NCBI GenBank assembly: GCA_905206345.1
Contig: CAJLGW010000025.1
Span: forward strand, 1 to 21,264
DNA: 21,264 nucleotides
Source of the DNA: an uncultured Sutterella sp.
GTDB taxonomy: Bacteria > Pseudomonadota > Gammaproteobacteria > Burkholderiales > Burkholderiaceae_F
Direction of reading: 5' to 3'
The first letter of the stretch is position 1. Every line of letters starts with the position of its first letter. Shown here piece after piece: positions 16,289-21,264 of this stretch. Under the pieces are notes generated by a model. It was not told the DNA's origin. It was given only the letters and a program-made list of their open reading frames with translations, and did not search any database. The position numbers and the translations under genes were made by a program.

Positions 16289-17767
16289 ATGCTCGGGTTA
16301 AAAATGACAAAGGCTGAAAAAGAACAACTCAGTGCGTATGCCGTTCTTGATCGCCATGATACGGCCTATTGGCTATTTCGTATTAATGAAGCCAGTGTTG
16401 TCGGTAACGTTCGCCAAAATCTCTTAGACCGTTCTTTAGCCATTGAGATTCGTGAAGCTTTAAAGAGCATGGAATTCGATGCCGATAACGGCCAATGGAC
16501 GCGACCGGAAGTTTATATCACCTTTGAACCTGAGCTTTTAAAGCGTGCCGGCATGACGGCTAGCGTTTTGCATGTGGGACGCTCCAGCCAAGACATGCTC
16601 TCAACAAGCAACGCCGCTCAAATGCGAGAAGGCATGCTTTTTGTTGCCAACAGTGTGGCCAATCTTATTGAAAGCTTTATGAAAAAAGCCGATCAATATT
16701 GGGATGATTTGATTCCGCTTTACACGAACGGTGTTCAAGCCCAACCCAACCGAATGAGTCACTACTTGTATGCTCAAGCCGCTTCTTGGCAACGATTCTT
16801 AGAGCAACTCTTGCAATGCATCAAACGCTATAACTTCTCCCCCATGGGGGCCGCCGTTTTAAATGGTTCCTGCTGGTCTTTGGATCAAAGCTATACGGCA
16901 AAGGTTTTAGGCTTTGATTGTGTCGGGGTTAACGCCTATGATGCGGGTCAATTAGCCGGTAATGATATGCCCGTGGAGATGGCGCAATTGATCACGGCTG
17001 CTATGGTACGCATTACTGGCTTTTTGCAAGACTTCTCTGTTCAATATGCGCAAACGCGCCCCTGGATGACCTTTAATTTGGCAGGCAGCACCTATATTTC
17101 AAGTGCCATGCCGCAAAAGCGCAACCCCGGTTTCATCAATAACTGCCGCCGTGATGCTTCGAGCGTTATGGCAGAAACGCAAAACGTCATCTTGCGCTCT
17201 CACAACTTGATGTTGGGGATGCCGGACGCTCGCGACATCTACTTAAACATGGAGTGGATCAAGGACGCTTTGAGCGTTTTAAATAATTTCCAAAAGGTGG
17301 TTGACGGTTTAACGCTTAATGAAGAACGTGCTTTGGAAGAAATCAATAGCGACTGGAGCTGTACGCAAAATATTGCCGATACGCTCGTTAAAGAGGCCAA
17401 TCTGCCTTTCCGCTTAGGTCACCACTTTGCTAGCCACTTTGTAACTTGGGCCAAGAAAGAACAAGTTACTCCAATGACCGTGACCTATGAAATGGTTTGC
17501 GAGCAATGGGATGCCTTTGTTGCCCAAACGGGTGAAGCGCAAGGGGAATTTCCGTTAACGAAAGAGGCCTTGATGAGTGCCATGGATCCTAAAGAGATTG
17601 TCCACAACCGCTTGACGATGGGTGGCCCACAAGAGTCTGAAATGCAACTTCAAAAGACGGAATTGACAAAGACGCTTTGCCAATACCGTCGACAAATCGA
17701 TGCCGTGAACGAGCAAATCGAAAAGGGCATTAAGACGTTAAGTGACGATTTGGAAGCTTTGCTTTAA
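16289..17767 (+). CDS. Argininosuccinate-lyase-like C-N lyase of unknown substrate
   Basis: A 492-aa enzyme of the fumarase/aspartase superfamily, closest in layout to argininosuccinate lyase, including an ASL C2-like end (IVHNRLTMGGP). The signature loop SSAMPQKRNPGFIN (271-284) keeps the Ser that acts as catalytic base. Other active-site motifs differ. The region normally HTGRSRNDQ reads HVGRSSQDM (95-103), and the region normally YTHLQRAQP reads YTNGVQAQP (145-153), so the usual catalytic-loop His is Asn147. The Tyr/Lys motif that binds the arginine part (usually LAYNRD) reads MPDARD. It therefore probably cleaves a C-N bond to release fumarate or a relative from something other than argininosuccinate. 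GGAG is 10 nt before the ATG; M6 (16304) is an alternative. The amidohydrolase starts 18 nt after its stop. Confidence 0.85.
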   Translation: MLGLKMTKAEKEQLSAYAVLDRHDTAYWLFRINEASVVGNVRQNLLDRSLAIEIREALKSMEFDADNGQWTRPEVYITFEPELLKRAGMTASVLHVGRSSQDMLSTSNAAQMREGMLFVANSVANLIESFMKKADQYWDDLIPLYTNGVQAQPNRMSHYLYAQAASWQRFLEQLLQCIKRYNFSPMGAAVLNGSCWSLDQSYTAKVLGFDCVGVNAYDAGQLAGNDMPVEMAQLITAAMVRITGFLQDFSVQYAQTRPWMTFNLAGSTYISSAMPQKRNPGFINNCRRDASSVMAETQNVILRSHNLMLGMPDARDIYLNMEWIKDALSVLNNFQKVVDGLTLNEERALEEINSDWSCTQNIADTLVKEANLPFRLGHHFASHFVTWAKKEQVTPMTVTYEMVCEQWDAFVAQTGEAQGEFPLTKEALMSAMDPKEIVHNRLTMGGPQESEMQLQKTELTKTLCQYRRQIDAVNEQIEKGIKTLSDDLEALL

Positions 17768-17785
17768 GTGAAAGGGAAGAAAACG

Positions 17786-19195
17786 ATGTGGGATTTACTG
17801 TTAAAAGGTGCCACGGTGGTCGATCCGCTCAATCACTTTGAGGCCGTGGCGGATGTTGCGATTGAAAATGGGAAGATCGCTGAAGTGGGAGCTGATCTTC
17901 CGGCAAGTTCAGCTCGTGTCATAGAAGACTATACGGGTAAGGTATTGCAACCGGGCGTAATTGATTGCCACGTTCATTTGGCCGAAGACTGTGGCTCTCC
18001 TTACGGCATGCGTATGGTGGCAATGGCCGGTGTCACGACTTGCATGGACATGGCTGGTCCCATCGATAATATTTTAAAAATCATCCCTGAGTACGGCAGT
18101 GGCATTAACTGCGCCATCCTTCAGTACGCAGCGCCCGGCTTAACCATCGAAAGTAATAATCCGGATCTGGAACGTCTTCGTCGTTTCACGGATGAAGTCG
18201 TTACGGCCGGTGCCTACGGTGTCAAAATCTTGGGCGGGCACTTTCCGTTGACGCCCGAGAGTTCTGCCAACGTTATTCGTGTGGCCAATGAAAAAGGCGT
18301 TTACTCGGCTTGGCACGCCGGTACCACGGAAAATGGTTCCAACTTAAACGGAATGAAAGAAGCCATTGAACTTAGTGACGGCTTGCCGTTTCACTTAGCT
18401 CACATCAATGCCTACTGCCGTGGCGCCGTAATGGATAACTTAGAAGAGGCCAAGGAAGCGGCTCAACTCTTAATCAAGAACCCTCAAATTTACACGGAAA
18501 GCTATCTCTCACCCAAAAACGGTACGCGTTTGATGTGTGATTCTGAAGGTAACGCTCTCTCTCATGTGACCCGCAATTGCTTGCGTCAAGTGCAATTGCC
18601 TGAAAACAAAGAGGGGATTGAGAAAGCGTTTCTTGCCAATAAAGTTTGGGCCATTTATGACGCAGGTGGCTATTCGGACTTAATGACAGGCGAGGACGGC
18701 CTTCAATATTGGCAGAAGAACAAGACTGATGTCAGTGCCATGTTTAATGCCAATCCTCCGATGCCGAGAACCTATTTGGCGCAAGCCAAGCGTGAAGACG
18801 GTACCTTTGTGGTTGATTCGATTGCCACCGACGGGGGCGGTTTGCCCAGAAACGTCATCATTGATCATGGTTTATCCCTCGTTCGAATGGGCATTCTCTC
18901 AGTGTCGGAATTTGCACTGAAGAGCTCTTTAAACCCGGCTCGCATGATGCACTTGCACAATAAAGGTCATTTAACGCCCGGAGCCGATGCCGATATTACG
19001 ATCTACGATTTGATGACGCAAAAACCGGTCGCGACTTTTGTTAACGGCAAGCCCGTTTTGAAAAATGGTCAAATCGTCGGACACGGTGCCACGGTTATCT
19101 GTTCTGAGCGTGGCGTGAAGGCGGTTAAAGACAAGGGCATCGCAACCTATGTTGCCGATCCTTCTGAAGCTTTTCCCACAAGATTAAAGATTTAA
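17786..19195 (+). CDS. Cyclic-amidohydrolase (dihydroorotase/hydantoinase-like)
   Basis: A 469-aa metal-dependent amidohydrolase. All expected ligands of a binuclear centre are visible: HxH at H62/H64 (DCHVHL), Lys147 in GVKILGG (usually carboxylated), H177 in WHAGT, H203 or H206 in HLAHI, and Asp349 in ATDGGG. The fold has the typical start (LLLKGATVVDPLN) and the beta-sandwich end (GADADITIYDL). Such enzymes hydrolyse ring amides or N-acyl groups. It keeps the ligands but is too different in loops for me to assign the substrate; dihydroorotase, hydantoinase and N-acyl-amino-acid deacylase remain possible. A GTG directly at the lyase stop (17768) is in frame, but AAGGGA lies 8 nt before the ATG at 17786, so I start there. 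It forms a pair with the lyase. Confidence 0.85.
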   Translation: MWDLLLKGATVVDPLNHFEAVADVAIENGKIAEVGADLPASSARVIEDYTGKVLQPGVIDCHVHLAEDCGSPYGMRMVAMAGVTTCMDMAGPIDNILKIIPEYGSGINCAILQYAAPGLTIESNNPDLERLRRFTDEVVTAGAYGVKILGGHFPLTPESSANVIRVANEKGVYSAWHAGTTENGSNLNGMKEAIELSDGLPFHLAHINAYCRGAVMDNLEEAKEAAQLLIKNPQIYTESYLSPKNGTRLMCDSEGNALSHVTRNCLRQVQLPENKEGIEKAFLANKVWAIYDAGGYSDLMTGEDGLQYWQKNKTDVSAMFNANPPMPRTYLAQAKREDGTFVVDSIATDGGGLPRNVIIDHGLSLVRMGILSVSEFALKSSLNPARMMHLHNKGHLTPGADADITIYDLMTQKPVATFVNGKPVLKNGQIVGHGATVICSERGVKAVKDKGIATYVADPSEAFPTRLKI

Positions 19196-19221
19196 ACCAA
19201 TCCATTGCTCCTCTAGAGAAA

Positions 19222-19249
19222 GCGCCCCAAGGAGAAATTCTTGGGGCGC
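19222..19249 (+). terminator. Terminator after the amidohydrolase gene
   Basis: GCGCCCCAAG (19222-19231) pairs perfectly with CTTGGGGCGC (19240-19249) around an 8-nt loop and is followed by CTATCTATTTT. It should end the rightward carrier-porin-lyase-amidohydrolase transcript. Confidence 0.8.
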
Positions 19250-19552
19250 CTATCTATTTTGGGGAAACAATGACTGGTCGATCGGGCGGTGAGCGGGGAA
19301 GACTTTGCCCCAAACGTTTAGAAAGACTTTAGCTAAATGGCCGGATAATAGAGCCGTAATGACAGTAAGTTCAGAACCAATCTCAAGCGCTATCCAAATC
19401 TCTCGATTACCGGCGCTGTACTTGTTCATCAATTTAATGAGATTGATGAGATTGGGCAAGTTGAAGCGATTGGATTTCGTCAAATAAGTGAAGCGTTCAA
19501 TCAATCGCAGAACATCGATTGTAAGTTTTGAAAAGTCTGCAATCTTGGACAT
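19250..19552 (-). pseudogene. Chimeric ORF: unknown N-terminus joined to a YczE C-terminal remnant
   Basis: A 100-codon minus-strand frame. The ATG (19550-19552) has a good CGGAG site 6 nt upstream. The first ~55 residues (MSKIADFSKLTIDVLRLIER, then KSNRFNLPNLINLIKLMNKY) match nothing I know. From about residue 55 the sequence (GSELTVITALLSGHLAKVFLNVWGKVFPAHRPID, given here in two parts of one homologous block) follows the end of the YczE-like protein at 11644. Nucleotides 19271-19360 align without gaps to 11641-11730 at 64 of 90 positions. It is most simply a truncated second copy fused to an unrelated start, but the ribosome binding site leaves open that the fusion is made. Confidence 0.65.
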
Positions 19553-19589
19553 GTTTATCTCCGTAGTTCGATAATGATCTTAGAAATGG

Positions 19590-19664
19590 TGACGTCATTT
19601 TCTGACGTGAAAGATGGCAAAAGTACGGGATATCGCGTTAATTTCAATGAGTCAAAAAATGACG
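19590..19664. promoter_or_regulatory. Paired GTCA-N5-TGAC dyads in a divergent promoter
   Basis: GTCATTTTCTGAC (19594-19606) and GTCAAAAAATGAC (19651-19663) are two dyads of the same shape, and as CGTCATTTTCTGAC and the complement of GTCAAAAAATGACG they match at 13 of 14 positions in opposite orientation. TGACGTCA (19590-19597) is also palindromic. They lie between the chimeric ORF and the two unknown genes, suiting an operator. The rest of 19553-19710 is non-coding and AT-rich. Confidence 0.5.
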
Positions 19665-19710
19665 CAATATGCGAAATAATTCAAATCAAGAAATTGGATA
19701 GGAATTGGAA

Positions 19711-20358
19711 ATGAAGGCTAAGAACCGTGTTAAAACTTACTACAGTCAGGCAATGGCAGCTGAAGCCTTTAATCTCATGTATGACTGGCGCCGTCAATCT
19801 AAAGACTTTAGTCGCATTGATAAGCGAGATCGCTTTTGGGTGCGATATGACTCTTTGGATAAAAGAGAAGCACACCGATACAAAGCGCTTTGCGAGATGC
19901 TTCATCAATACTGCCCCTTTGAAGAAAACCCGCTTTATGAGTCGGATAGAAGTCTGACCCCTGAGGGACGCTACTTGATTCAAAGTGATAAGTACTATCG
20001 CATTGTGGGCGTCGTGACGGGCGAGATTGAAGCGATGAAGTTAATTCCTGCCCATCGTGTCTATTGGTGCGAAGGGCGACTTTATCAAATTGACGATAAT
20101 AAGCCGATCGCTATGTACATTCTGACAACCGATGATCAAACGGAAAATGCTTGGCAATGCGCTATGTACAACCGCTCGATGATGAGCGTCATGGGGCAAA
20201 TTCAAGAAAAGGATTGTCCGGCGGAGAGCAAGTTAACCGAAATACCAGTGTATTCCGTTGACGAAGGAAAGACTGAGAAGATTTGGTTGAAACGAATCAA
20301 GGAAATTTCGGCCTGTTTTGTTGGTCGCTCTAAATCAAAGAAAGGGGGGTTATCATGA
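19711..20358 (+). CDS. Hypothetical protein, first of a coupled pair
   Basis: A 215-aa soluble protein I do not recognise. It begins with a basic segment (MKAKNRVKTYYSQAMAAEAF), has a WRRQ / RDRFWVRYDS region rich in Arg, Tyr and Asp, a central part that alternates hydrophobic and polar residues in a beta-like way (YYRIVGVVTGEIEAMKLI), and a basic Lys-rich tail. No signal peptide or membrane span is seen. The frame also opens at a TTG (19705), but AGGA is 7 nt before the ATG at 19711. Its stop overlaps the next start in ATGA, so the two are translationally coupled. Candidate operator dyads lie upstream. Confidence 0.7.
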   Translation: MKAKNRVKTYYSQAMAAEAFNLMYDWRRQSKDFSRIDKRDRFWVRYDSLDKREAHRYKALCEMLHQYCPFEENPLYESDRSLTPEGRYLIQSDKYYRIVGVVTGEIEAMKLIPAHRVYWCEGRLYQIDDNKPIAMYILTTDDQTENAWQCAMYNRSMMSVMGQIQEKDCPAESKLTEIPVYSVDEGKTEKIWLKRIKEISACFVGRSKSKKGGLS

Positions 20359-21152
20359 TCGGTCGCAATCATTCGAAACGTCCGCGGTGCAATTGGCGTC
20401 GCCATTGGGTTTTCGATGTAATTAAGGAAGAACGTCGTCAAGAGAAAAGTGATGGTGATCCCCATAGAGCCTCCTGTCGTTACTGTTACATTGATACTGC
20501 GTTTGACCTCACACAACTTCCAAAAGAATCATCGATTACGACAATGAATGAGACTTTATTGTCATATTATTTAGACGCAACCAAAAAGGGTTTTAAGGCA
20601 GAGGATTGTGTGATTTTTGACGATACGCTTTGGATTAAAAAGTCCAAAGATTCCTCCTTTGTATCAGACATTCTGGACGGAGGAGGTTATTTACGTGAAA
20701 TTTTCTTTACTTCTCACGCTGTTACAGAAGATTGCGAGCAACAAAAGAAAGCCGAAATACTCGTTTTTTATCAAGGACTTTATCTCTATTCAACCATTGG
20801 CAAATATTTGACGAAAGTGGCAAAGTGCAAAGAAATTGATATTACGAAAGTAGATGAAACTCACATGAATGTTCATGTTCGTGCCTCTGCCGTGCCGGGA
20901 CCCGCGTCAGCAAAACGCCTCAATCAAATGAAAGTTATTGAGAGAATCTTGAGCTTATTAGACAAGGACTTTAAGGAGTCGTCCATTTATCGTTATCGAT
21001 TGGCACCAATGGTGCATTTCCTTCAAGTTGAGCTTGATAGGGAGACGATGACACTTAAGTTTTCGTTTTCTGACAATCCTAAGCCGTATGATGATATTCA
21101 CAAAGTGGTGGCGGATTATGTTTCGGAGTTAGAGCGTGAAGCGGTGGAGTAA
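20355..21152 (+). CDS. Hypothetical protein, second of a coupled pair
   Basis: A 265-aa soluble protein I do not recognise. The N-terminus is basic with C12 and a CxxC (C41, C44, in CRYCY), which could bind metal but is incomplete on its own. The rest is charged, with many Asp/Glu/Lys, no signal peptide and no membrane span; the last third (MVHFLQVELDRETMTLKFSF) suggests beta structure. The ATG overlaps the previous stop by 4 nt (ATGA), with an AAAGGGGGG purine run upstream as ribosome binding site. This pair has no neighbour that suggests its function; it lies between a pseudogene and a candidate intron, as in variable accessory DNA. Confidence 0.7.
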   Translation: MIGRNHSKRPRCNWRRHWVFDVIKEERRQEKSDGDPHRASCRYCYIDTAFDLTQLPKESSITTMNETLLSYYLDATKKGFKAEDCVIFDDTLWIKKSKDSSFVSDILDGGGYLREIFFTSHAVTEDCEQQKKAEILVFYQGLYLYSTIGKYLTKVAKCKEIDITKVDETHMNVHVRASAVPGPASAKRLNQMKVIERILSLLDKDFKESSIYRYRLAPMVHFLQVELDRETMTLKFSFSDNPKPYDDIHKVVADYVSELEREAVE

Positions 21153-21163
21153 ATTACAGAAAC

Positions 21164-21205
21164 GGATCTACAACATTTTGGATCCCAAATTGGATTTGCA
21201 GATCC
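21164..21205 (+). repeat. Nested inverted repeats after the hypothetical pair
   Basis: GGATCT (21164-21169) pairs with AGATCC (21200-21205), and inside it TTTGG (21177-21181) pairs with CCAAA (21185-21189). This is a possible terminator or structured insertion target directly before the candidate intron. There is no T-tract. Confidence 0.35.
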
Positions 21206-21214
21206 ATTGTGTTG

Positions 21215-21264
21215 GTGCGCCTGACTGGGCGCACTGCTGGTGGTGAAAGTCCACCGTTTCAGCC
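21215..21264 (+). mobile_element. 5' end of a group II intron, cut by the window edge
   Basis: The sequence opens with GTGCG, the bacterial group II intron 5' consensus. GTGCGCC (21215-21221) pairs with GGCGCAC (21228-21234), followed by GGTGG-TGAAAGT-CCACC (21239-21255), the GGTGAAAGTCC-type element common in domain I of these introns. The reverse transcriptase ORF would be beyond the window, so this rests on about 50 nt only. Confidence 0.65.

Overview
The window looks like chromosomal DNA of a Gram-negative betaproteobacterium, most likely a gut Burkholderiales of the Sutterella/Parasutterella type. The reasons are a Burkholderiales-style porin with a cleavable signal and a terminal Phe, a DcuC-type dicarboxylate carrier and a lipoprotein with a clear lipobox. 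The genus is an inference from gene style, not from a marker gene. No rRNA, tRNA or CRISPR array was seen.

Layout. (1) 1-4393: a metal-resistance module. A Zn/Cd/Pb P1B-type ATPase (minus strand) is divergent from a MerR-family sensor, with a textbook MerR operator/promoter (19-bp spacer, CTAAAG/CTTTAG dyad) between them. A small DUF2569-like membrane protein follows the sensor 2 nt after its stop. (2) 4413-8432: one very large SNF2-family ATPase (1339 aa) whose first ~870 residues I cannot assign. (3) 8433-9127: no intact gene; it holds a decayed IS200/IS605-type tnpA with an early stop codon and a candidate element-end hairpin. (4) 9128-12279, all minus strand: a YczE/YitT-like membrane protein, an ACT-domain protein with an odd start, a conserved protein of unknown function, an AAA_14/DUF4143-like ATPase with eroded motifs, and a lipoprotein. 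(5) 12535-19195, plus strand: a LysR regulator, a DcuC-type carrier, an outer-membrane porin, an argininosuccinate-lyase-like enzyme and a cyclic amidohydrolase. (6) 19250-21264: a chimeric ORF carrying a remnant of a second YczE copy, two translationally coupled genes of unknown function, and what looks like the 5' end of a group II intron cut by the window edge.

The best candidate for an undescribed system is region 5. A porin and a C4-dicarboxylate-type carrier would bring in or exchange a substrate. An amidohydrolase with a full binuclear metal site and a fumarate-releasing-superfamily lyase with altered substrate residues would degrade it. Three similar TGG-N9-CCA dyads in front of the carrier gene suggest LysR control. 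I infer a pathway that releases fumarate (or a related dicarboxylate) from an N-substituted succinyl compound or ring amide, useful to an anaerobe that respires fumarate. The substrate is unknown. The block is flanked by two same-orientation copies of the YczE C-terminus (~71% identical over 90 nt by hand alignment), so it may have been inserted beside, or shuffled by, a duplication.

Several genes show possible damage or slippage: a probable 1-nt frameshift at the 3' end of dcuC, a homopolymer at the start of the ACT gene, and the nonsense codon in tnpA.
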